16,409 nt of DNA from Conidiobolus incongruus B7586 (taxonomy: Eukaryota > Entomophthoromycota > Entomophthoromycetes > Entomophthorales > Conidiobolaceae): contig JNEM01012115.1 of assembly GCA_000697335.1 (NCBI GenBank), positions 1 to 16,409 of the forward strand. Reading direction: 5' to 3'. Shown here in pieces: positions 1-8,184 of the stretch. The translations under genes were made by a program, and so were the position numbers. Within the stretch, counting starts at the first letter, position 1, and each line of letters opens with the position of its first letter. Under the pieces are notes generated by a model. That model was given only the letters and a program-made list of their open reading frames with translations. It did not search any database and was not told the DNA's origin.

Positions 1-818
1 TAAAATAAAATATATATCAAATATATATCAATAATTATATTTATAAATAATATTTAAGTATCTATATATTTCTAATCCTTATATTACCCTAATAATCTTA
101 AATTATTAATACTCTCGTCAAAAAGTTTTAATAAATTATATAAATATTAAAACTAAAGTAAATAATGAATATATATTAATTCATAATAATAGAACTATTA
201 TAATAAATAATATTAATATAAAACCAACTCTAAAAAACTATTATATATTTAAATAAAAGTTAGTTTTTATCAAAATAAAAAATATTATAATAATATAATA
301 ATATTTTATAAATTTATAATATATATTGAATAATATCCAAAGTTTGTATATTTTTATATATAAAAGATTTAATTAATTAATATTATAAAAATACTTTAAA
401 ATATTTATTTTTATTAATAAACTTAAAATATAATATATATAGATATAAGTTATAAAATTTAGTGAAAAAAATTAATATATTTAATTTTATTAATATAATT
501 ATAACAGAGTTAATATAATTTAAAGATAAACTTAATATATAAATAATATAGCCTATAATATATTATTATATTTTTTTTATGTGTTATATTTAATAATCTA
601 TATCAGAATAATATTAGTTATATAATTTAATAAATTGTTGATTTATTTTATTATTAAAATATTATAATATATAGTGTATATTCAAAATAATACTTGGTAT
701 AAACAAGTAACTTTAAGAATAAATAAATTGGTTTATTCTTTAATTTCTTATTTTTTTAACTTTATTAGTATTTAGAATAATCTATGATATATATATATAT
801 ATAATAAATTCTAATATA
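1..818. other. AT-rich intergenic DNA, no gene seen
   Basis: All frames are densely interrupted and composition is very AT-rich with many TpA steps. I see no coding motif, RNA gene or recognisable repeat, apart from a short (AT)n run at 787-803. It is the left flank of the LTR element and shares the same CpA/TpG-poor texture, so it may be older, unrecognisable repeat DNA. Confidence 0.6.
787..803. repeat. (AT)n microsatellite
   Basis: About eight uninterrupted AT units lie 20 bp from the left LTR boundary. This is a simple repeat with no inferred function. Confidence 0.8.
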
Positions 819-823
819 TTGTA
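819..823. repeat. Target-site duplication TTGTA (left copy)
   Basis: The five bases TTGTA directly precede the left LTR, and an identical TTGTA follows the right LTR at 7092-7096. A 5-bp duplication is usual for Ty3/gypsy-type integrases. The exact match on both sides fixes the ends of the element. Confidence 0.85.
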
Positions 824-1048
824 TGTTGGATTTCTTTCATATATGTGTAATTAGAATTTATAATTAAAATAATAAAAAAAAGATAAGTTTATCTTTTATT
901 CTATGCTAAATTTTAATAAGGTTTGTTTCTTCTTTTTTTATCAATAAAGATGAAATCAAATAATGATAGATAACTTAATGATTGTAGGATTAGTTGAGAT
1001 TGTTTGATTTGATGATAATAATATAAGTGGTTGGTAATATTACCAACA
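824..1048 (-). repeat. LTR (3' LTR in element orientation)
   Basis: This 225-bp repeat begins TGTTGG and ends CCAACA on the plus strand, a perfect short inverted terminus. It aligns end to end with 6867-7091. It ends in an 18-bp perfect palindrome (1030-1047). On the minus strand it has an AATAAA-type hexamer at 895-900, also present in the other LTR, which may be a polyadenylation signal. It keeps the better-preserved CCAACA terminus of the two LTRs. Confidence 0.92.
1030..1047. repeat. 18-bp perfect palindrome at LTR end
   Basis: GTTGGTAATATTACCAAC is identical to its reverse complement. It sits at the first bases of the LTR in element orientation. The equivalent site in the other LTR (7073-7090) is no longer perfectly symmetrical. 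It could be a protein-binding site or simply an extended inverted terminus; the role is unknown. Confidence 0.85.
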
Positions 1049-1063
1049 TTTTTCTTTTCTTTT
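1049..1063 (-). other. Polypurine tract
   Basis: On the minus strand the 15 bases directly next to the LTR are all purines (AAAAGAAAAGAAAAA). This is the usual position of the plus-strand primer of an LTR retrotransposon, just upstream of its 3' LTR. It is the main evidence for minus-strand orientation. Confidence 0.8.
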
Positions 1064-1859
1064 ATATTTTTAACTATATATATATTCTTTAGTTAATTTA
1101 AGATTAATATTTTCTCCATTAAGCTAACTTAATTCTACTATAGAGTAATCTTTTCACTTGATAAGAAATTATTTCTTATTATATAGTTTTCTCTCAGGAA
1201 TAAGGTAGTTTATAATAGTTATTATAAACTATATCAAGATACTTTAGTTTATCTTAATAATTTAAATAAGGTTTAAGAGAGGATATATAAACATTATTAT
1301 AAGCTTTTATATTTACAGGCAATTTTAATTTATAAACAACTAATGATATTTTGTCAATGATTTTAAATGGGTTAATTTATTTAACATTTAATTTTTTAAA
1401 AATACAACTTCTTTCATAGTTAATATTAAATTATTTTACATTTATAAGAATTTAGTCTCTAATATTAAATATGATGTAACAATAAGAATAGTTTATATAT
1501 ATAGCTATATAATCTTAGTTTCTGACTAATAAATCTCTAATTATATTAATTATATTCTTATATTATTGAATAAATTAATTGATATTAGTTAATTTAAATA
1601 TTAAAGAGTAAGGGTTAATTAAGGAGTTTAGTGTTATAAGATTATAATTAAAAATAATTTGTATTAGTAATTTTTCAGCACTTAATTATTTAAATAAGTT
1701 GATTATAAATTCAACAAAAGGAAAAAATAAATCCTAATTATTTTATTTAAAGTTAATAAATGTATACAATATTTGTTTAACTATTTGGTATTTTTTATTT
1801 TTCTATCATTTTTTAGGAAATTTGTAGAGGTTATATTTAACTTAGTTCTTGTTAATTTA

Positions 1860-2275
1860 AAGAGTTTTTTCTAGAAAAATAATGTAAAACAGGGGTTATA
1901 ATCTGAGACTATAATATATAAGAGGCTATGATAATAAAAAATAGTTTTAAAGTAAAGTTATGTAATTATTTAAAATATAAACTTTTTTTCCTATAAGGGT
2001 ATTAGATAAACGAATTTTGAAAGTTTATCTACAATAACTCAAATAACATCATTACCCCTCTTTGTTTTAAGAAGTAAAGTTATTAAGTTTATTAAAACAG
2101 TGTGGAAAAAATATAGAGGGATTTTATAAATGTAAAAGAAATTATATTTTAGTTAAGTATTTTTTTAATTCTTTAACAAATGTTACAAAAGTTAATATAG
2201 TATTTAATAATTTTATTTATTTAAAGTTAATAATATTGTTTAAGGTAGTTAAGGGTGATATTATACCTAAGATGA
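1860..2275 (-). pseudogene. Integrase remnant of the LTR element
   Basis: Short stretches read on the minus strand resemble a Ty3/gypsy integrase: a Cys-x-x-Cys segment near 2170-2190 (FCNIC) as in the zinc-binding N-terminal domain, then VIVDKLSKFVYLIP near 1995-2040, characteristic of the catalytic core, then an IVSD...FT segment near 1880-1915. The order and spacing match the family. The remnant is broken and non-functional. Confidence 0.75.
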
Positions 2276-2515
2276 TTTAAAATAAAAGTATTATAATTTT
2301 TATAAACTAATAATTCATATAGTTTATTTGATTTAAGTATATATAAACAAAATATATCATTAACTATATAATATAATAAGTTATTACATAGTTAATAATA
2401 TTTTAATTTTATAATTAAGTTTCTATTAACTAAGTTATTAAGGTTATTTAATACTTGGTAAATTATATTAAAATATAAGTCTTTAATATAACTTTATTTA
2501 ATATAGTTAAATAGT

Positions 2516-2517
2516 TA
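2516..2517. repeat. TA target duplication of mariner (left copy)
   Basis: TA lies directly outside the left inverted repeat and is matched by TA at 3804-3805 outside the right one. A TA duplication is the rule for Tc1/mariner insertion. Confidence 0.7.
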
Positions 2518-2551
2518 TTACTCTGCATTTTTAATAATGGGAATTTTTTGC
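2518..2551. repeat. mariner terminal inverted repeat, left
   Basis: It matches the reverse complement of 3770-3803 at 21 of the outer 26 positions, including the block AATAATGGGAA. Most mismatches are C/T or G/A, as expected of the mutation process seen across the element. Confidence 0.85.
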
Positions 2552-2611
2552 AATTAAAAATAAATAAACATTTGAATAAATGATATATAAAAATATATAT
2601 ATAATATAAAT

Positions 2612-3646
2612 TTAATAGTTTGTTTTATTATTAATAACTTTTTGCTATACTTTTAGCAAACTTCTAACACTTAAAAAACAGTTCTTTTTATTAAAGACTG
2701 AAATTTGATGTTTCACAAACCAATTAAATTTTCCTGTAGAAATTTTCTTTCTTGCAAGCTGGTTTTTTAATTGCCTAAAGCAATTATAATCACATTGGTT
2801 ATAATCAAAGGAATATACTGGATGTGGTAGTTCTTTCCAGTTATTTTTAATTAGAAAGTTTTTTACAGCTTTAGATTAATGTATTTTACAATTATCATGC
2901 AAAATAATAGGTTTTCTCAAATTATATTGAGAACACCAATTAGAAATACTTTTATTTAAAAAAGCAATATATAGTTTACTATTAATTGATTTTCCTTCTA
3001 GAACTAAATAAGAATAGTATATATCATTATAATCCATTACAATAATTAACATTTGCTTATTAACAAAGTGTTTATTTAAAGGGATTTGTGGAGGGGGTTG
3101 ATTTAGCTTAATCTAGCATCTTGATTTGTGTTTTGGTAAAGGATTATACATAGGGATCTAAGATTCATCAATTGCAATTATTCACTGTAAAATTCTAGGC
3201 TTCTGGTAATATTTCAATAGGTTTTGTTTAACAATAGCTACTTTAGCTTTTTTTTAAGCTTTAGTTAAATTATAAGGTACCTATTTTACATTTTTATTTA
3301 TTAATTTTAGTTTAAACTTTAAAATATATAAAATACTTGTAAGACTAATATTAAAGTGCTTAGATAATTCTCTAGCTGAAATAAAAAGGTGCTTTTTAAT
3401 ATATTTTTTCACTCTATTTACAATTGAAAGAGTAACAGTTGAAGTTGGTTTTCCAGATTTTAGCAGGTTTTGAATAGTTTCTCTCTTAGCCTTAAAGTAA
3501 TTTACCCAGTGATAAATTATTGATTTAGATAATGCTTCATTACCAAAAGCTGCTTGTAAATTTTAAATAATTTTAGAGGGTTTATGGTTAAGTATTACTG
3601 ATACCAAAATAAAAAACTTTTGATGATCACTATTTGGTTTAAGCAT
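2612..3646 (-). pseudogene. mariner transposase, 344-codon frame with eight premature stops
   Basis: Reading the minus strand from the ATG at 3644-3646 gives one continuous frame of 344 codons to a TAA at 2612-2614, the usual length of a mariner transposase, with no frameshift. Visible parts: two helix-turn-helix regions (about residues 33-50 and 89-107), a linker xVPYNL at 122-127 corresponding to the family's WVPHEL, and catalytic Asp at 160 (IAIDES), 251 (LHDNCK) and 286 (CDYNCF). There are 34 residues between the second and third Asp, hence DD34D. Stops lie at codons 28, 122, 131, 155, 163, 178, 257 and 334. By family pattern 122, 163 and 334 were Trp, and probably 155 and 178 too. The TAA stops at 28, 131 and 257 fit Gln (CAA). 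Every stop is explicable as C-to-T on one strand or the other. Not functional as it stands. Confidence 0.9.
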
Positions 3647-3696
3647 GATTAAATTAAACAACCAATTTTAAAAAGTTAATTTTTTAATCAAAAAAA

Positions 3697-3700
<4 letters not shown>

Positions 3701-3727
<27 letters not shown>
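3701..3727. repeat. (TA)n microsatellite inside mariner
   Basis: About 13 uninterrupted TA units lie between the transposase start and the right inverted repeat. It may have expanded after insertion; no function is inferred. Confidence 0.85.
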
Positions 3728-3731
<4 letters not shown>

Positions 3732-3769
3732 TCATTTCAAACTAATAATATGTTTGAAAAATTAGAAAT

Positions 3770-3803
3770 TAAAAAATTTCCCATTATTTCAAATTCAAGG
3801 TAA
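3770..3803. repeat. mariner terminal inverted repeat, right
   Basis: Its reverse complement starts TTACCTTGAATTTGAAATAA and continues TGGGAA, aligning with the left repeat at 2518-2551. It is followed by TA (3804-3805), the target duplication. Confidence 0.85.
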
Positions 3804-4439
3804 TATTTTCTAATATTAAGGGTTTAAATATTAATTATCTTAAAATTAAAATAACAAGGTAATTTATAAACTAAAAGATTTAAGTTGCTAAGTTTATAAC
3901 AAACTTTAATGTTATATTTATTAATAATATTTAACTATTGTATTTAAATAAGAGATAATTTTTTTTGAGTTTTGATATATTTTAGAAAGTGGTGATTAAT
4001 CTCAAAAATAATATGATATTTTAATAAATAGTGATTTTAATATTTAAGGCTTAAAATAATTATAAGTAGTTTTATATTATGAACTTTATATCTATATTGT
4101 ATACTATTTAAGCTTTTAAATATACATTCTATTAGGTATTAACTATTTAAGTAATTTTATTCAAGTATAACATTTATAGTAATATTACTAGTACTTATTA
4201 TAACATAAGTATTTAAATTAAAATTAAATAAGTGAAAGATTAAAGATAAACACAAAAGTTCTTTTAATTATTTTAAAACTATATAATAATTTTCAAACTA
4301 ATTAAATTTAATTTCTTTGCTAATAAGTTAATTTAACAAGGTTATAATTTTAATTTGGGATAAAATAATAGTAATATTTAAAGATACCTAGAAGTTATCT
4401 TATTTGTTTAATATTTATAAAAATTAATTATTCTTTAAT

Positions 4440-4620
4440 TGCTATTATTTTTTAGATTAATGTGAACCCCTTTTTTTAATATAATATAACTAAAATATTC
4501 AACATAGTTTAAGAATAAGTAAGTTTTTTATATTAACATATAAGTGATTTTTCTAAAAGTATATCTTTAAAGATTAACTGCATTATTTTAATAAAAGCTA
4601 AGGGTAATACTTTATATCTT
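4440..4620 (-). pseudogene. Reverse transcriptase remnant of the LTR element
   Basis: On the minus strand, 4483-4506 aligns at nucleotide level with the YVDDILVYS-type catalytic motif of Ty3/gypsy reverse transcriptases. It is preceded near 4560-4615 by a segment resembling the LPFG..NAP..F region, and followed near 4440-4465 by a segment resembling the EEH.KHL region. Order and spacing fit the family. Individual motifs are degraded, so the call rests on three weak matches in correct order within a bounded LTR element. Broken. Confidence 0.6.
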
Positions 4621-5386
4621 TATATAAAGGTTCTTTAAATAAAAATACTAAAAGGATAATAAAATATAGTAAAAACTTTTAATTTAAGATAGATATAACA
4701 CTATTAATATTTATTTATTATATCAAGTATTAAGAAGATTAAACATCTTTTACACTTATTAAAGAAAGAATAAATATTTAGTAATAGCTATAAGTAATCT
4801 TTGATAGTATTGTTTAATTGCTATATATCTACTAAGAGTTAATAACCAGAAGTTTTCTTTTTAATAATAAATATAAGTAAAATGAATAAAGCATTATATT
4901 TATAGATTTATCTAGGATTTCTTAAAAAGCTTTTATTTTAATATTAGATATTCTGTAAATAAAGTAGTTTTTTAATTTTGCATCTAGGTAGAGTTTTAAT
5001 TTAAAGTTAGTTAGATGTTAAAAGGGTAGTTTATCAGGTAGTTTATTTTAGAGTTAATTAATAAATTCAAATTTAAGCTTATTAGTATATAAGTGTAAAA
5101 CTTTTTCATTAAGTTTTTTGTTGTTTTTATTTATATTACTTAATTTGTTTTTTTAATATGATTTATTAATAAAATTATTTTCAACAAAATTTAAGATATA
5201 AGAATCAATGTTAAATTAGTTTTAATGAGTAATTTGATTATATTTCTTTATTAAAAGTTCATTAAAATTAGGTTTACATTGTTTTAATTCTTTAATCTTT
5301 TTAAATCTTATATAAAGTACATAAGTATCTTAATCAACTTGTATATTATTAAGTGTAATTTAGAATAAGCTTAAAATAATATTATA

Positions 5387-5632
5387 TTAGATTAAAGCAA
5401 TAATAAAATTAAAACAAGTTAAATTAAAGCTTACAAAAACTATAATGTTATAATATTTATATTTAATTAAAATCAAGTATTTATTTACAATAGATATATG
5501 TTTAATTTTTAACAAAGGTGTTGCTATTATTTTAGGGTTATTTTTGATAAATTTTTTGTTAACAACTATATTAGTATATCTATTATTATATAAAACAATA
5601 CAAGGAATATTATTCAAAATAGATTTAATCAA
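5387..5632 (-). pseudogene. Retropepsin-like (aspartic protease) remnant of the LTR element
   Basis: An 81-codon open stretch on the minus strand contains NNIPCIVL, followed by TNIVVNKKFIKN and, near the end, SFNLTCFNFIIALI. The pattern resembles retrotransposon proteases of the form 'ipv.aLiDSGAt..FI....' ending in '.fDfILGm.WL'. It lies upstream of the RT remnant in element orientation, where a protease is expected. It is part of a broken element and I do not regard it as a live gene. Confidence 0.5.
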
Positions 5633-5639
5633 AAAACTC

Positions 5640-6850
5640 TATTTATATTATCTTAGGTAAATTTACTAAAAGTAATAATATGTTTAAGTCTAAGATTGAA
5701 TCATTTTTTATTTGTAGTATTAATATTTTTATATAATAAGTGTAGAATATATAAATTAGCCAGTGAATTATTATTGTTATTAGAAGCAATTGGATTTTCT
5801 AATATCTTGCTTAAAAACCCATTTGGGCTTTGTTTTCAAGGATAAAATCTTAGTTATTTATAGATATTAATTAAATTTAAAGATATATATAATAAATATT
5901 AAGAAGATATAAAATATATTAATATATATAGTTAAGTGGATAAAATAGTTTAATATTGTTGATATATAGAAGAAAAAAATTATAGGGTTTATAATAGTTT
6001 AAGGTTATTTTCTTATTTTGTGGGTAAGTTAAGATAATATATCTATTGTTTATTTTTATCTTTATATAAAGTTTAAGTTTATTTACAAACCAACAGTGTT
6101 TTTTAGTATTATTTAAATAATAAGTCTTAATTATTATATTATTAAACTTGTTAATATATTTTATTATTATTAAAGTTTATTTTATTTTTGAAAGTTTATT
6201 TTTAATATATTTCTCATTAGAGAAAAAGATAGAGTACTTTATAAATAGTTTAAAGAATTGATTAAGAGTAATTGAAAGCTTATTAATAATGTTAAAATAT
6301 GCTTTTGCTTATATTAATATGCTTTTACTCAGGTAAATAATTAATATTTTAGCAAAAAGATTATTAGAACATAGAGGTATTATAATAAATATATAAGTAT
6401 ATAATTAAAAAATCTAATTATGAATATTACTTAATCTATCAAAATAAGCTAGTTTTATAATTATATGGTAAAATACACTAGGTGAATAATCTATTATATT
6501 TTCTATCTTTATAAACTATAAAATACTTAAGTTTAACAAAGTAAGTAGATTTATAAGTTTTTTATATTCAGTTAAATATATTAAGTTGAATGTTTTTAGG
6601 TAAAATCTCTAAAGGTTTCTTTTTTTTAATTATGAAATCTGTGTTAATATATTAAAAATAAAAAAAATTATATAAATCTATATTTTTAATTATAATCTTA
6701 GGTTAATTATTATATTTAAGTAAATATTTCTTTAGATAATTAAAGAATGATTTAAGAATAAGGAAGATATTTTAATTTAATAACAATGTGATTTAAGTTA
6801 AGATTAAAGAAAGTTTAAGTTAATATCTATGTGGGATTTACTAATAATAT
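5640..6850 (-). other. 5' internal part of the LTR element, expected gag region
   Basis: By position this is where gag would lie. I could not recognise a capsid or zinc-knuckle motif, and all frames are heavily interrupted. Assignment is by location only. Confidence 0.35.
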
Positions 6851-6862
6851 CTTAATTCTCCA
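6851..6862 (-). other. Candidate primer-binding site
   Basis: Four bases inside the 5' LTR (element orientation) the minus strand reads TGGAGAATTAAG. Primer-binding sites start with TGG, the complement of the CCA end of a tRNA. I cannot say which tRNA, and C/G bases may have been lost by mutation. Confidence 0.45.
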
Positions 6863-6866
6863 CTAG

Positions 6867-7091
6867 TGTTAGATTTCTTTCTTATATGTATAATTTGAAT
6901 TTATAATTAAAATAGTAAAAAAAGGGTAAGTTGATCTTTTATTCTATACTAAATTTTAATAAGGTTTGTTTCTCCTTTTCCCTTTTTTTTATCAATAAAG
7001 ATGAAATTAAATAATGACAGATAATTGTAAAATCAGTTGAGATTATTTGATTTGATGATAATAATATAAGTGGTTGGTAATATTACTAATA
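6867..7091 (-). repeat. LTR (5' LTR in element orientation)
   Basis: This direct repeat of 824-1048 has the same net length. Its termini read TGTTAG and CTAATA where the partner has TGTTGG and CCAACA, differences that are all C-to-T/G-to-A at CpA or TpG steps. It has one small insertion in a pyrimidine run and one 6-base gap relative to the partner. It is followed by TTGTA (7092-7096), the target duplication. Confidence 0.92.
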
Positions 7092-7096
7092 TTGTA
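7092..7096. repeat. Target-site duplication TTGTA (right copy)
   Basis: Identical to 819-823 and directly abutting the right LTR. Confidence 0.85.
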
Positions 7097-7460
7097 AATA
7101 TAAGATATTATAAAACCAAGGTTAATTTATAGTTAAATTTAAATTTGATAATTAATAATATATTTGGGTTAATTCTTAATTAAAATTATCAAATTGATTC
7201 TAAATATAATAAAATATCTAAAAAAATAATCTTTTATTTTTATTATTTTTAAGTTTAAATAACTGATTTATTAAATGATATAAAATTTAATTATAACTTA
7301 AAAAAGAAAACAAAAAGAATTAAATTTATTTTTTAATTATAAAGAATAAAGTTAACTTAAAATAAAAATATTATTGGTTTAATTATTAAATTATAATAGG
7401 TAATTTAATTTAGAATATAATAATATTATTAATAATATAGTAAAATAAAATAAATACAAA

Positions 7461-7480
7461 CAAAGTTTAATTAAGCTTTG
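7461..7480. repeat. Near-perfect 20-bp palindrome
   Basis: CAAAGTTTAATTAAGCTTTG differs from its reverse complement at one symmetric pair. A single C-to-T change from a perfect palindrome would explain it. No function is inferred. Confidence 0.6.
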
Positions 7481-7712
7481 TAAACAAATAAGTTAATGGT
7501 GATAAATTAAGTTTTATATTAGGTAAATATTATTATATTATTATATTGACTAAATAATATTTTAATCTTATATATAATAGATAAATTAAAAAATAATTAA
7601 AATTAAGAGGAAAAAAACTAGTTTATTAAATAATTCAATATTATTTGTATAATTAATTTTGTATTAAAAATATAAATTAATTGATTAACTTATAATTAAA
7701 TAAATTACATAA

Positions 7713-7729
7713 ATATATATATATATATA
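7713..7729. repeat. (AT)n microsatellite
   Basis: About eight AT units in spacer DNA. No function inferred. Confidence 0.8.
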
Positions 7730-8159
7730 AGAATTTTAAGATCTAATTTTTTAACAAATCCTTACTCACTAAATATATCTATTTATTATAGTTTTCTCAT
7801 ATAAATATTATTATTATAATATTCTCTATAGTTATTAATATTAATTTTTAATTGATATAATCAAACTTTGAATCAATTCTTTAATTATAAAATTAATGAT
7901 ATAAATGAAATTTAATCATCTTGTTAATTTGAGGACTTGAATTAAGGTTAAGGGTTTTAAACTTTGAAATTAGTCTGATTGATTAGAATTTCCAAAGTAT
8001 AATATAAGTAATGACATAATACAAGGATCATACATGTCTAATCAGAATTTCATGATATTGTAAATTATAAAATCTAGCAGAAATGTTCATTGAATAAATT
8101 GAATAAAATAAAACGAATATAATGAATAGATATAAGAATATTATTAATAAATTCAATAT

Positions 8160-8165
8160 TTTATT
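8160..8165 (-). promoter_or_regulatory. Possible polyadenylation signal of the ATPase gene
   Basis: The minus strand has AATAAA about 20 bases after the ATPase stop codon (TAA at 8185-8187). The position is plausible, but such hexamers are common by chance in DNA this AT-rich. Confidence 0.35.
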
Positions 8166-8184
8166 GATATTAAAAATTATAATA

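Larger units (their letters stand above)
2518..3803 (-). mobile_element. mariner DNA transposon (DD34D), copy 1
   Basis: The element is 1286 bp long, a typical mariner length. It has imperfect terminal inverted repeats (2518-2551 and 3770-3803), TA duplications, and one transposase frame on the minus strand (2612-3646). The outer boundary is set by three ends that share TTAC..TG.ATTT..AATAATGGG: both ends here and the end of copy 2 at 16200. It is inserted within the LTR retrotransposon, so it arrived later. It has premature stops in the transposase and is presumably dead as an autonomous element, although its ends remain recognisable. Confidence 0.92.
824..7091 (-). mobile_element. Ty3/gypsy-type LTR retrotransposon fossil, carrying a nested mariner
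   Basis: Two 225-bp direct repeats (824-1048 and 6867-7091) with TG...CA-type ends and a TTGTA target duplication bound a 6.27-kb unit, about 5.0 kb without the mariner at 2518-3803. A 15-base purine tract on the minus strand next to the left LTR, and a TGG-starting candidate primer-binding site near the right LTR, show that it reads on the minus strand. Remnants lie in the order protease (5387-5632), reverse transcriptase (about 4440-4620), integrase (about 1860-2275). Integrase after RT is the Ty3/gypsy order. The element is broken throughout, with very many breaks, and is AT-enriched. Its two LTRs differ at roughly 20 sites by eye plus two small indels, mostly transitions, so apparent age is inflated by hypermutation. 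I infer that it is old and inactive. Confidence 0.9.
7097..8159. other. AT-rich spacer between LTR element and ATPase 3' end
   Basis: I see no gene. Up to about 7700 the sequence has the CpA/TpG-poor texture of the transposon block; beyond that CpA and TpG become more frequent toward the gene. It holds a near-palindrome at 7461-7480 and an (AT)n run at 7713-7729. A 73-codon minus-strand frame that overlaps the ATPase end (8028-8249) has no coding character and is taken as chance. Confidence 0.55.

Noticed and set aside
2612-3646. Reassigned stop codons (TAA/TAG as Gln, TGA as Trp) as an explanation for the transposase stops
   Set aside because: The TAG stops at residues 122, 163 and 334 fall at family Trp positions rather than Gln, copy 2 has TGG at residue 334, and the intact ATPase uses a normal TAA stop and no internal stop codons.
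2533-3788. Mariner ends placed at the AATAATGGG block
   Set aside because: Similarity among three ends continues about 15 bases further out to TTAC, where TA duplications appear on both sides, so the boundary was moved to 2518 and 3803.
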